Of a stretch of DNA of 64,000 nt, positions 9,277 to 18,389 are shown in pieces; position 1 is the stretch's first letter; each line of letters starts with the position of its first letter. The translations under genes were made by a program, and so were the position numbers. Source of the DNA: Metaclostridioides mangenotii (lineage in GTDB: Bacteria; Bacillota; Clostridia; Peptostreptococcales; Peptostreptococcaceae); assembly GCF_018917235.1 (NCBI RefSeq), contig NZ_JAHLOF010000001.1, positions 644,047 through 708,046 of the forward strand, written 5' to 3'. The notes under the pieces are model-generated. The model saw only the letters and a list, made by a program, of their open reading frames with translations. It made no database searches and had not been told where the DNA came from.

Positions 9277-9579
9277 ATGTCGTTGATAGAAGGAAAATGG
9301 AAAATGCATATATTATTTTGGCTATGGAAGAAAGAGATTTTACGCTACGGAGAATTAAAGAAATCATTAGAATGTATAACGCATAAAATGCTTAGTAATC
9401 AATTAAAAGAACTAGCTATGGATGGTCTTATTATTCGAAATGAGTACCCTCAAGTACCTCCAAAAGTTGAGTATAGTTTATCAGAGAAAGGACTTTCTCT
9501 TATGCCTGTACTAGATGCACTTTGTCACTGGGGACAAGATCATATGCCTCTGGAAACAATAGATAATAAAAGACAGTAG
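9277..9579 (+). CDS. HxlR-family regulator, probably 5'-truncated
   Basis: 100 residues covering the winged-helix HxlR core: MSLIEGKWKMHILFWL, helix LRYGELKKSL, recognition region ITHKMLSNQLKELAMDGLI, and PPKVEYSLSEKG. Normal members begin about 15-20 residues earlier with a CPVEYT-like stretch that leads into SLIGGKW and often holds a redox or sensor Cys. Upstream in-frame codons do encode KPFKYS before the ATG, but they have no ATG/GTG/TTG and no Shine-Dalgarno. The annotated ATG also lacks one. So the 5' end looks decayed or uses an unusual start; it may be a pseudogene. Confidence 0.6.
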   Translation: MSLIEGKWKMHILFWLWKKEILRYGELKKSLECITHKMLSNQLKELAMDGLIIRNEYPQVPPKVEYSLSEKGLSLMPVLDALCHWGQDHMPLETIDNKRQ

Positions 9580-9642
9580 TGATAACAACAGTGACGATTG
9601 TTAACATTGTTAGCGTTTTGTTGACTTTAGTCATCATTATAT

Positions 9643-9680
9643 ATAAGACTTACTTAACTGTATTGATAAGTAAGTCTTAT
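9643..9680. terminator. Hairpin between convergent genes
   Basis: Perfect 14-bp inverted repeat ATAAGACTTACTTA (9643-9656) with its complement (9667-9680) and a 10-nt loop. There is no T-tract on either side, so termination would be weak; it may protect 3' ends. Confidence 0.45.
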
Positions 9681-9701
9681 AATTCTAGTATTAAAATATA
9701 C

Positions 9702-10232
9702 CTAAGACTTAATGTCATGTACATAATTTATCAATGGATCAATGGCTTTAAGGTTTGAATTATCATAAGAATCACTGATAGCTTCCATTGCTCCCATTTC
9801 AATGTTATCTTTATTTTTTTTCCTTCTTAATGTAAACTTTAGAACATTCATAATAAATTTATCAATCATTCCCATATTTTTATAGTTCATGCCACTTTGA
9901 AAATAAAAAAATGGTATATTAGACTTACCTGGAATATTAGTTTGTTTAAATTGATTAACTTTCTCAACCGCAGCAAGAGGAGTAGCTCCAGTTGCAAATA
10001 CTATTAAATGGGTATTTTTTAAAGTTGCTAAATTATTTGTTATAAATTTAATACCATTAATTTTACTAGCATATATCCCACCCCCAAAAATAACAATATC
10101 ATACTTTGATACTTCAGAGATGTTTGCTGCTTCTAAAGGCAGAGCTTGACAATTTAATGCCTCAGAGATCCACTCTGAATACTTCTTTGTAAATCCAGTT
10201 TTAGACTTGTATACTATTAAAATTGTTTTCAA
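9702..10232 (-). CDS. Flavodoxin-like protein
   Basis: About 176 residues. N-terminal FMN-phosphate loop region ILIVYKSKTGFTKKYSEW and the second loop VIFGGGIYASKINGI fit the flavodoxin/HemG-like (Flavodoxin_5) fold. Such proteins carry electrons or act as quinone/heme-pathway dehydrogenases. Start: AGGGGG (10245-10240) lies only one base before an ATG at 10238 but 7 nt before an in-frame TTG at 10232, so the TTG is preferred. It is 70 nt after the cspC gene end on the same strand? No: cspC ends at 10308 upstream of it, so this gene follows cspC and could be co-transcribed. Confidence 0.8.
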   Translation of the reverse strand: MKTILIVYKSKTGFTKKYSEWISEALNCQALPLEAANISEVSKYDIVIFGGGIYASKINGIKFITNNLATLKNTHLIVFATGATPLAAVEKVNQFKQTNIPGKSNIPFFYFQSGMNYKNMGMIDKFIMNVLKFTLRRKKNKDNIEMGAMEAISDSYDNSNLKAIDPLINYVHDIKS

Positions 10233-10307
10233 TATCATACCCCCTAATTTAAGAAGAATTATTTACTCTTTTAAATAAAGTTATAATAATTTTCCGCGAG
10301 AAATACA

Positions 10308-11984
10308 TCATAAACTATCAGAGATTATTTGAATAGTTCTTCTGAAATCGATGACACCATATCCTAGAGAATCGTTAGGATATTCATATAATTCATCTCT
10401 TGTTGAACCTAACATTAAATATGTTTTTAAAACTTGCGAATATAACAATAGTTTTGGGTATGTACCTTGTCGACTTAGATACTCCATTATTAATGCTAGC
10501 ATACCTGATGTTACAGAACTGCTAATACCAGTCCCTGTACCTGATCTATAACTATCATTGCCGTAAGTTGATATAATATTAACGCCGGGAGCTACAAAAT
10601 CAGGTTTCGCAGAAACCCCCTTAGTAGGTCCCTTTGATGAACCAATCCATATACTATCATATCTATTGTCATAAGCACCTACAGTAATTATATTTTCACC
10701 AGTTCCAAATGAAGTTATAGTTGAAAAAGAACTCGTATCTATGAATCCATCATTAGGACCTATAAGATTACTGTTTGGTAGATAAACATGGTATTCTCCA
10801 TTTAAATATACATCAGGACGAACTCTAAGAGTCCACGCTCCTGGTTTCATATTTCTGAGGTTTATCTCAAGAAGTTCAGATCCTGTAGGTGTCCAAGGGT
10901 AGAAGTATCTAATTCTATATGTTGTGTTTTCTAAATTGAAAACTCCTATGTACTCATAGTAATCTGGCGCATAAGGCGCAGTATAACTCAACTCTCCTGA
11001 CGGCGAAATGATAGTTGCATTTATTCTATCTAAATCACCCCCCTCAAGATAAATATCTAAATTTTGACCATCACCATATTCAATAATAATGTCATTTACA
11101 TCACCCTGATTTCTAAATCTACCAGCATAATGAATATATGTATTTCTTTGATTGCCTGCACCACTTACCACAACAATTCCTGGGTATTCTAATTCAGTAA
11201 ATGTGTTTAGTAATGTTATAAATCCCAATGAAGATCTTTGCCCGACAGTTAAATTTATTATGAGAGACTTTTCCTCCCTAAGTGCAATGTTTATAGCATA
11301 TGAAAACGCAGCCAAAAAATCAGTTGTTGTATAATTACGCTTTTCTACATAATACCTTCCAGGATATGATTTTAATTTTACAACAATTAAATCAGATCCT
11401 TCTGTAATTCCTTCGTAGTTAGAGTTTATCCTTCCGCTACCTACTGTAATTCCAGCAGCCATTGTACCTGTTCCTACATCATCTCTACTTAAACTTCCAT
11501 CATTTCTTGCTATAGCGGCGTTTAACTCTTCTCTTGTATATTCACTACCAAATAAATATCCCTCTGGAGGGGGATTTATAGTCCCTTCTTGATCCCATAA
11601 CTTTAATATTTTACTTGATCCATCATCTCTAATTAAATCAGGATGTAAATAATCGACTCCTGAATCTATTATTGCAATAAGAACTCCTCTTCCTGTAATA
11701 TCATTGTAAACATTATTATAAATATAATCCACTCCAGTGATACTTCTTGCTCCATCACCAGCCTCAACATAATTTGTTAAATCTATCATAGAACTCATTG
11801 GATCAGATTCACTATACCAAGAAACCTCATATATACTTCTTAAAATATTTGAGTTGAAATCTAAAGGCGTGTATAGAACAGCAAGCCTTTCATTTAATAT
11901 AATAAAGTTATTTAAACCTCTCTCTCTAAGGGCAGATCCTATGTCTGAACCCTCTTGATACACAATGTAATATGACTTTTCCAT
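10308..11984 (-). CDS. cspC: CspC germination pseudoprotease
   Basis: 558 residues from the ATG chosen because AGGGGG lies 6 nt before it; an upstream TTG at 12011 lacks a site. Subtilisin-like fold with a short prodomain (about 1-80), Asp107 in AIIDSGVD, but the catalytic His position is Thr172 (GTGTMAAG instead of GHGT) and the catalytic Ser is Gly486 (GTGIS instead of GTS). C. difficile CspC (557 residues) has Thr170 and Gly485 at these sites and acts as a non-catalytic germinant-signalling protein in the spore. No cspBA or sleC is adjacent; instead a 115-residue prodomain-like protein precedes it by 23 nt. Confidence 0.92.
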   Translation of the reverse strand: MEKSYYIVYQEGSDIGSALRERGLNNFIILNERLAVLYTPLDFNSNILRSIYEVSWYSESDPMSSMIDLTNYVEAGDGARSITGVDYIYNNVYNDITGRGVLIAIIDSGVDYLHPDLIRDDGSSKILKLWDQEGTINPPPEGYLFGSEYTREELNAAIARNDGSLSRDDVGTGTMAAGITVGSGRINSNYEGITEGSDLIVVKLKSYPGRYYVEKRNYTTTDFLAAFSYAINIALREEKSLIINLTVGQRSSLGFITLLNTFTELEYPGIVVVSGAGNQRNTYIHYAGRFRNQGDVNDIIIEYGDGQNLDIYLEGGDLDRINATIISPSGELSYTAPYAPDYYEYIGVFNLENTTYRIRYFYPWTPTGSELLEINLRNMKPGAWTLRVRPDVYLNGEYHVYLPNSNLIGPNDGFIDTSSFSTITSFGTGENIITVGAYDNRYDSIWIGSSKGPTKGVSAKPDFVAPGVNIISTYGNDSYRSGTGTGISSSVTSGMLALIMEYLSRQGTYPKLLLYSQVLKTYLMLGSTRDELYEYPNDSLGYGVIDFRRTIQIISDSL

Positions 11985-12007
11985 ATTTATCCCCCTATCT
12001 AAAAAAC

Positions 12008-12355
12008 TCAAACATTCTTCTCATATTTAAAACTCCATATCCATAACTCCCCTATTTCTTCAATTGATACTATACCATCTGTAACCCCCTGACTAACTTG
12101 AGATAGTGGAGCCATTCTTATAGTTCTTTCAATATTTACTACTGATCGCAATTTTAATATATCTTCTAACCCTTGTAAATAAGTTTCTTCACTTAATCGT
12201 AGAATTCCTAGATCATTAGTTAATCTCATGAAATCATACGGATAAACAGCAGATTCAAACTCATTAAAAAAATTAGGGGTAAATGTCACAGTCAAGTCAT
12301 AAATAACATTATTATTTCCTTCTAATCTATAATCGTTATTAATAATAATAACCAC
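12008..12355 (-). CDS. Small Csp-prodomain-like protein upstream of cspC
   Basis: At most 115 residues. No catalytic subtilase domain. Its pattern (VIYDLTVTF, then FMRLTNDLGILRLS, then LKLRSVVNIERTIRM, then a SQVSQG-type tail) resembles the inhibitor-like prodomains of Csp proteases, including the N-terminus of the CspC encoded next. Start is unclear: GTG at 12355 lies inside the Shine-Dalgarno AAGGAG (12360-12355); in-frame ATT codons at 12349 or 12346 have correct spacing, so an ATT start is possible. Function unknown; an in-trans prodomain or a relic of cspA/cspB are both possible. The domain similarity is by eye. Confidence 0.65.
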   Translation of the reverse strand: MVIIINNDYRLEGNNNVIYDLTVTFTPNFFNEFESAVYPYDFMRLTNDLGILRLSEETYLQGLEDILKLRSVVNIERTIRMAPLSQVSQGVTDGIVSIEEIGELWIWSFKYEKNV

Positions 12356-12681
12356 TCCTTATTTTATTGCAGTTATTTAGATCTTTATATTAAACCTCTT
12401 ATCATTATATTTACAATATATACAATATATTAATAGTCTTATGAATTATTGTGTTTGATTAACCCTATTTTCAATAAAATGGTTGTAATAATGGCAGAAA
12501 ACTTGTTTATAATGTCAAACGGGTCAATTGGGTAATTTTTAAATAAATAATTAGTAATTTGCTAAAATGTAAACATGATATTATTGTATTATGATATAAT
12601 CGGAGTGTATGTCTATAATTAAAATTTACAATTAGACAAAATTGTTTAAATTTATATAAAACGAATGAGAGGAAGATCACA
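12356..12681. other. Divergent intergenic region, csp operon and ychF
   Basis: This 326-nt gap must hold the sporulation-stage promoter of the csp pair, but I could not find a convincing SigG or SigE element. On the plus strand an extended -10 for ychF is clear. No other structure was noted. Confidence 0.5.
12592..12600 (+). promoter_or_regulatory. Extended -10 promoter of ychF
   Basis: TGATATAAT: an extended -10 (TG then TATAAT at 12595-12600) with a poor -35, about 80 nt before the ychF start codon. Confidence 0.55.
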
Positions 12682-13779
12682 ATGAAATTAGGTATAGTCG
12701 GGTTACCAAATGTTGGTAAAAGTACGCTATTCAACGCAATAACTCAAGCAGGAGCCGAATCTGCAAATTATCCTTTCTGTACAATAGATCCAAACGTTGG
12801 TGTTGTATCTGTTCCAGATGAAAGACTAAATAAATTACAAGAATTATATGAATCTAAAAAATTAGTTCCTACTGCAATAGAATTCTGTGATATAGCAGGT
12901 CTTGTAAGAGGTGCTTCTAAGGGTGAAGGTCTTGGTAATAAATTCTTATCTCACATAAGAGAAGTTGACGCTATAGTTCATGTTGTAAGATGTTTTGAAG
13001 ATCCAAACGTTGTTCACGTTGACGGTTCTGTAGATCCACTAAGAGATATTGAAACTATAAACTTAGAGCTAATATTCTCAGATATCGAGATATTAGAAAG
13101 AAGAATACAAAAAACTCAAAAAGCTTCTAAAGCTGATAAATCTCTTGCATCTGAGTTAGAATTTTTAAAATCAATCTTATCCACTCTTGAGGATAACAAA
13201 TGTGTAAGAACTATGGACTTCAGCGAAGATGAACATACTTTTGTAAATTCATTAAATCTACTAACATCGAAACCAGTAATATACGCTACAAATGTAAGCG
13301 AAGACGATTTAGCAGATGACGGAGAAAGCAATGAATTCGTAAAAGTTGTTAGAGATTTTGGTGCTACTGAAGATGCTGAGGTTGTAGTTGTTTGTGCACA
13401 AATAGAAGCTGAAATATCTGAACTTGATTCTGATGAAGAAAAGAAAGAATTCTTAGAAACTCTTGGTTTGGAGCAATCAGGACTGGATAAACTTATAAAA
13501 TCTTCATATGCTCTATTAGGACTTATTTCTTACTTAACAGCTGGACCACAAGAAGTAAGAGCGTGGACAGTTAAGGTTGGAACAAAAGCTCCACAGGCTG
13601 GTGGTAAAATTCACTCTGATATAGAAAGAGGTTTTATAAGAGCTGAAACTATAGCATTTGATGATTTAGTTGAGCATGGAACTATGTCTGCTGCTAAGGA
13701 AAAAGGCTTAGTTAAACTTGAAGGTAAGGACTATATAGTTAAAGACGGAGACGTTATATTATTTAGATTTAACGTATAA
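12682..13779 (+). CDS. ychF: Redox-regulated ATPase/GTPase YchF
   Basis: 365 residues, standard length for YchF/Ola1, an Obg-family ATPase that binds ribosomes. P-loop GLPNVGKST (7-15), switch region YPFCTIDPN, then DIAGLVRGASKGEGLGN, a coiled-coil insert near 130-170, and a C-terminal TGS domain (about 285-365, AGPQEVRAWTVKVG to DVILFRFNV). Start follows GAGAGGAAG. Single gene ending at a strong bidirectional terminator. Confidence 0.98.
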   Translation: MKLGIVGLPNVGKSTLFNAITQAGAESANYPFCTIDPNVGVVSVPDERLNKLQELYESKKLVPTAIEFCDIAGLVRGASKGEGLGNKFLSHIREVDAIVHVVRCFEDPNVVHVDGSVDPLRDIETINLELIFSDIEILERRIQKTQKASKADKSLASELEFLKSILSTLEDNKCVRTMDFSEDEHTFVNSLNLLTSKPVIYATNVSEDDLADDGESNEFVKVVRDFGATEDAEVVVVCAQIEAEISELDSDEEKKEFLETLGLEQSGLDKLIKSSYALLGLISYLTAGPQEVRAWTVKVGTKAPQAGGKIHSDIERGFIRAETIAFDDLVEHGTMSAAKEKGLVKLEGKDYIVKDGDVILFRFNV

Positions 13780-13800
13780 AAGATTTACAACTTATATTAT

Positions 13801-13836
13801 AAAAAAGACTTTTAGCTAAGCTAAAAGTCTTTTTTA
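13801..13836 (+). terminator. Strong bidirectional terminator after ychF
   Basis: AAAAAAGACTTTTAGCT (13801-13817) pairs perfectly with its complement ending in TTTTTT (13819-13835). Works for ychF and could also stop the convergent CWB2 gene. Confidence 0.92.
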
Positions 13837-13946
13837 TAGCTTGTCACATCTTTCTTATCTTTCTTTAAATAAGAATATTCAATATTGAGTAAAGGTTAAC
13901 TCAAAATCGTATCAGTATGAGTCAACCTTTCTACTCTAAAAAATAT

Positions 13947-15506
13947 TTAATTATATTCTTCGTAATATCTTAAATCCTTTAATTTTTCATCAAACATATA
14001 TGGCGAAGATATGTACCCGACAGAATAAAAACCTTTATCTGGATTCCACACTCCATATGCATTTAATGCATTTACAAGTTTTCTTTTTTCTTCATCTGTT
14101 GGAATAATACTCTTTAATTTATGATTACTATTTGTTGGCTTATTTGAAATATATGTTTTTTTATAAAATTTATCCTTAGACATCATGTTCACAGCATCAG
14201 TACACGCAAAATGATCGTAATTGCCATTACTTGTATCATATTCATTTTTAGATAAAGTCTTTATCTCTGTATTTAATGGGCTTAAATTATTTTCTAATAA
14301 TATCTTATCAACACTATAAAATATATCCTCTTTTGATACATTCAAGTTTTTATAGTTTAAATGATGTACTTTACCAGAAAAACCTAATTTACTAAGGCAA
14401 AGAGCAAGTTCATTGTTACGGGCTATAATTATGTCCTCTTCTTTTAAGATTTTTCTATTCTCTCTTTCTAATCTTTCGTTGATTGTAAATAGAGCCGAAG
14501 TTTTTTCACCATCAGTTACTTGAACAAAATTAATATTTTTACCTGATTGGATATCTCTCAAAAGTGTTAACCCCATAGTTAATATTTCATCATCCTGGTG
14601 AGGATTAAGGTATACTACATTATTTTTATAAAGATTAACACCTCCAATTACTGTAACATTATTTGGTAAATCAATTTTATCATTATCATCAACTAAAACT
14701 ATTGAAGAATTTTCATTTGATGCTATATAAGCACCACATATTGCATCGGGATATGTGTTCCCTTTAGCTATCACGTTTACTTCTTCTGTATTAAAAAACC
14801 TTTTATTTACTAATTTTGATGTTTCAAATCTATTTTCTCCACTAATCCTTATAACATTATCAAACTTATCTGCAATCGTATCGGAAATACTATTCTTACC
14901 ACCTATTATATAAATCTTATTTTTTTCTTTTAGTTTTTCTTCAATGCTAATGTTTATTTTATCCCTTGATGTTATGTATATAGGTAAAGAATTTTTATAT
15001 GAGACACTTGAAGCACTTATTGCATCAGCGTAATTTTCACCACTTACTAAAATTGCTTCGTCACTTCTATCATTTTTATTTGCCTCAAAATTTTTCTTAT
15101 AAATATCTTTATTAACATTTTTTTTAATTTTAATATTTTTTATATTTATATTCAGTTTTTCTCCAATATAATATATTTCCTTAGCCTTTAATCTTATTAT
15201 TTCATTTTCAGTTCCATTGGTTATATACCCATTATCGGAATATAAAATGGGTGCTTTTTCTCTACTTGATACAGACAATGCTGTAATTAGACTTGTATAA
15301 TCATACCCATCTGCTATTATTACTTTATCCGAAGTTTCAAATGAATTTTGTGAAGTTATTATTGCTGTTTCAAATCTATCTTTACCTTGAAAGATTTTAT
15401 ATTGATCATTGGATTGTTCATAAGCATATGTAAATGATTTTTCTCCAAATAAATTAAATAAAAATACTCCTAGCAAAAATAATATAAAATATTTTTTAAT
15501 CCTCAT
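13947..15506 (-). CDS. Cell-wall protein: CWB2 repeats plus PIG-L deacetylase domain
   Basis: 519 residues from an ATG placed 7 nt after GGGGGAA; an upstream in-frame ATG at 15536 lacks a site. Signal peptide (about 1-28), then three CWB2 (PF04122) repeats, with GKDRFET (41-47) and GENRFET (223-229) marking repeat starts. These bind the anionic wall polymer and anchor S-layer-associated proteins in C. difficile. The C-terminal 220 residues are a PIG-L/LmbE-type deacetylase: NPHQDDE (301-307) is the metal motif (usual HPDDE) and NYDHF supplies the later His. Substrate probably an N-acetyl sugar of the wall; this is inference. Gln replaces the usual Pro in the motif. Confidence 0.9.
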   Translation of the reverse strand: MRIKKYFILFLLGVFLFNLFGEKSFTYAYEQSNDQYKIFQGKDRFETAIITSQNSFETSDKVIIADGYDYTSLITALSVSSREKAPILYSDNGYITNGTENEIIRLKAKEIYYIGEKLNINIKNIKIKKNVNKDIYKKNFEANKNDRSDEAILVSGENYADAISASSVSYKNSLPIYITSRDKINISIEEKLKEKNKIYIIGGKNSISDTIADKFDNVIRISGENRFETSKLVNKRFFNTEEVNVIAKGNTYPDAICGAYIASNENSSIVLVDDNDKIDLPNNVTVIGGVNLYKNNVVYLNPHQDDEILTMGLTLLRDIQSGKNINFVQVTDGEKTSALFTINERLERENRKILKEEDIIIARNNELALCLSKLGFSGKVHHLNYKNLNVSKEDIFYSVDKILLENNLSPLNTEIKTLSKNEYDTSNGNYDHFACTDAVNMMSKDKFYKKTYISNKPTNSNHKLKSIIPTDEEKRKLVNALNAYGVWNPDKGFYSVGYISSPYMFDEKLKDLRYYEEYN

Positions 15507-15718
15507 AATAAAATTTCCCCCAAAAATAATTATCATTAGTATCTAACAATTACTATTTATCTAGTTATTTCCACTTAGCTAGAATTAGTGTCAACTCTTT
15601 GATAGTTGAATATTGTGTTAAAAAGCCTTTAAACCGCATTAATAAATTATAACATGTTTTTCGCTACCTTTTTTATAAGTAATACAAATTCCGACACATA
15701 AAAAAGATTATAAATAAT

Positions 15719-15758
15719 AAAAGATTTAGCCATATATGTAAATACGGCTAAATCTTTT
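15719..15758. terminator. Terminator between murE and the CWB2 gene region
   Basis: AAAAGATTTAGCC (15719-15731) pairs with GGCTAAATCTTTT (15746-15758), 14-nt loop. It follows the murE stop codon on the minus strand; the U-tract is moderate. Confidence 0.7.
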
Positions 15759-15769
15759 ATTTAACATTT

Positions 15770-17224
15770 TTATAAACTACTTAAAAATTCCCTAGCTACT
15801 TCCTTGTCATCAAAGTGATGCTTTGTAGTACCTATTACCTGATAATCTTCGTGACCCTTACCTGTAATAATAACAACATCGCCTTCTTTTCCAAGAGATA
15901 TTGCTTTTTCAATAGCTTCTTTTCTATCCACAACTACATTGTAGTTATCTATATTTTTATCTATTCCCTTAAGTACATCTTCAATAATAGCATGTGGATC
16001 TTCAGTTCTAGGGTTATCAGAAGTTAAAAAACATATATCTGAATACTTCTGACCTATTTCACCCATGAGTGGTCTCTTTTCACTGTCCCTATCTCCTCCA
16101 CATCCAAAAACTGAAATAACTCTACCCTTAGCAAATTCTTTACTAGTTTTAAGAACATTTTCTAATGCATCTGGAGTATGGGCATAGTCAACTATAACGC
16201 TCATTCCTCTATCATTTGGAACAGTCTCAAATCTTCCAGACACACCGTTAGTAATTCTAAGCCCTTCTTTATATATAGACTTATCTATCCCTAAATTATA
16301 ACAAGCTGCTATTACTGCAAGTGTATTGTAAACAGTAAACATTCCAGGTACAGGTACAAATATTACCTCTTCATAAGTTGGCGTTATAAGTCTATAAGAA
16401 ACACCATCAGAATCTGACTTAATATCTTTAGCCATAAAGTCAGATTTATTATCTATGCCGTATGTGTAACATGGTATATCTAAATTTTTAATACTGTCAT
16501 AAATCTTTTTACCACCCTCGTCATCGATATTAATAATATTAGCTCCTGTGGTCATGAAGAATAGCTTCTCTTTAGCTTTTCTATAATCCTCTAAATCCTT
16601 ATGGAAATCTAGATGATCCGGAGTAAGATTAGTAAATATACCGAGTTTGAACTTAGTTTCATCAACACGATTCAAAGCAAGCGAATGTGAAGAAACCTCC
16701 ATGGCACAATAATCACAGCCGTTATTTAACATATTATCAAATTGATGTTGCAGGTCCACACTCTCAGGCGTAGTAGAACTAGATGTAACTTCTTTTACAC
16801 CATCAAATATTTTTATAGTACCAATAAGTCCAACTCTTTTCTGAGCACGAGTTAATATTTCATTCAGAAAAGTAGTTATACTAGTCTTTCCATTTGTACC
16901 AGTAACACCGATAACATCAAACTTAGTAGAAGGATGATCGTAAAAATTATCAGCGACATTGGCCATATCTTTTCTAGTATTTTTTACTCTAACAAATGTA
17001 CAGCCTTCTACATAAATATCATCTTCAACCAAAAATGCCTTAGCACCTTTCTCAATTGCACTATTTATATATTTATGCCCATCTGACACAAATCCTTTAA
17101 CGCATACAAATAAAGTGCCTTCAGACACCTTTCTAGAATCGTATTGAATATCTGTTATCTCTATATCTAAATTTCCTTTTACACTAATAATATCAAGTCC
17201 CTTAACAGCCTCACTCAACAACAT
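15770..17224 (-). CDS. murE: UDP-MurNAc-L-Ala-D-Glu:meso-diaminopimelate ligase MurE
   Basis: 484 residues. Adds the third amino acid to the peptidoglycan stem peptide in the cytoplasm. N-terminal uridine-binding domain, ATP loop GVTGTNGKTS (107-116), and the C-terminal motif DNPR (403-406) that selects meso-diaminopimelate rather than lysine, predicting an A1-gamma type wall. The ATG follows AGGAGGAAGTTAT. It is a monocistronic unit here, apart from the dcw cluster. Confidence 0.97.
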   Translation of the reverse strand: MLLSEAVKGLDIISVKGNLDIEITDIQYDSRKVSEGTLFVCVKGFVSDGHKYINSAIEKGAKAFLVEDDIYVEGCTFVRVKNTRKDMANVADNFYDHPSTKFDVIGVTGTNGKTSITTFLNEILTRAQKRVGLIGTIKIFDGVKEVTSSSTTPESVDLQHQFDNMLNNGCDYCAMEVSSHSLALNRVDETKFKLGIFTNLTPDHLDFHKDLEDYRKAKEKLFFMTTGANIINIDDEGGKKIYDSIKNLDIPCYTYGIDNKSDFMAKDIKSDSDGVSYRLITPTYEEVIFVPVPGMFTVYNTLAVIAACYNLGIDKSIYKEGLRITNGVSGRFETVPNDRGMSVIVDYAHTPDALENVLKTSKEFAKGRVISVFGCGGDRDSEKRPLMGEIGQKYSDICFLTSDNPRTEDPHAIIEDVLKGIDKNIDNYNVVVDRKEAIEKAISLGKEGDVVIITGKGHEDYQVIGTTKHHFDDKEVAREFLSSL

Positions 17225-17413
17225 ATAACTTCCTCCTAAATTTCGATTTATAAATAAAAATTGTCAATTAGAATCCAATATTTCTCTATTATTAAAAATC
17301 CACCTTTCCTCATTATATTGTTATATATTTGCTATGTAAATTGTTAATAATGCTTGAAATATTGTAAAAAATGCCCTATCATTAAATTAATTATTAAGTT
17401 TGCGAGGTTAATT

Positions 17414-18289
17414 ATGGAAGATAAAAATAGTAAAAGAGGATATTTAAACGATGATTTTAAAATATTCATCATAAATGATAAAAAAGACATGGAATTTGAA
17501 TACCACCATCACGACTTTAATAAAATTATTATTTTTTTAGATGGAGATGTTACTTATTATATTGAAGGAAAACAATACCAACTTCAGCCTTCAGACATAC
17601 TTTTTATTAGTAATACTGAAATTCATAAACCTGTTATTAATCCTAATGTAAGTTACAGTAGAATAGCAATCTGGGTGAATCCAGATTATCTAAAAAAATT
17701 TAATACAAGAAATAACAACTTAAACAAGTGTTTTGAAAAAACTAAAGATGATAAACAGTATTTATTATCACTTAACGATATGAATATAAATGTTTTAAAT
17801 AATTTTATTGCACAAATACAAACTGCAGGTGATGACGAAGAATTCGGAAGTGATATTCTTAGAAGTTCATTATTTTTACAAATGATGGTGTTTTTAAACA
17901 GATCCCTCCTAAGCTCAGATTATAATAGTAGAGACATAGAATACGATAATACTGTTGAAAACATGCTAAATTTTATAGAAGAAAATATAGATGGAGATCT
18001 TTCTATAGACACTCTTTCGACAAAATTTTACATAAGTAAATACTACCTAATGAGGAAATTTAAAGCGCAAACAGGAACTTCAATACATAACTATATTGTT
18101 CAAAAAAGACTTCTAATGGCAAAACATCTTATTAGAGAGGGACATCTAATGAATGATGTATGTAATATGTGCGGTTTTAACGACTACTCTAGCTTTGTAA
18201 GGGCGTTTAAAAAAGCATATGGCGTATCGCCAAAAAACTATAAAACTAAGAGTAATTTATTCGGAGATATAGATACTACTAATGAATAA
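17414..18289 (+). CDS. AraC-family transcriptional regulator
   Basis: 291 residues from an ATG with GAGG 6 nt upstream; an in-frame TTG at 17354 has no site. N-terminal cupin sensor domain (about 20-100, with EYHHHDFNKIIIFLDGD and the turn QLQPSDILFIS) and C-terminal double helix-turn-helix (about 190-285, LSTKFYISKYYLMRKFK and the AraC signature CGFNDYSSFVRAFKKAYGVSP). Typically activates sugar or stress genes in response to a small ligand. It is alone; target genes are not evident nearby. Confidence 0.93.
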   Translation: MEDKNSKRGYLNDDFKIFIINDKKDMEFEYHHHDFNKIIIFLDGDVTYYIEGKQYQLQPSDILFISNTEIHKPVINPNVSYSRIAIWVNPDYLKKFNTRNNNLNKCFEKTKDDKQYLLSLNDMNINVLNNFIAQIQTAGDDEEFGSDILRSSLFLQMMVFLNRSLLSSDYNSRDIEYDNTVENMLNFIEENIDGDLSIDTLSTKFYISKYYLMRKFKAQTGTSIHNYIVQKRLLMAKHLIREGHLMNDVCNMCGFNDYSSFVRAFKKAYGVSPKNYKTKSNLFGDIDTTNE

Positions 18290-18318
18290 AAAAATTAGTA
18301 TAATTTTAAAAATAATTA

Positions 18319-18347
18319 TTGACAACTTAAATGTAAAATAATAAAAT
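18319..18347 (+). promoter_or_regulatory. SigA promoter of the MarR/GNAT pair
   Basis: TTGACA (18319-18324), 17-bp spacer, TAAAAT (18342-18347), about 40 nt before the MarR start codon. Confidence 0.75.
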
Positions 18348-18389
18348 ATTACTAAGGCACCTAACTATATAAAAATTGAGGTAATTTAA

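Noticed and set aside
12356..12681. SigG promoter for the csp pair
   Set aside because: Possible boxes (TGTATA, CATAAG) do not line up at 16-18 bp with a matching partner.
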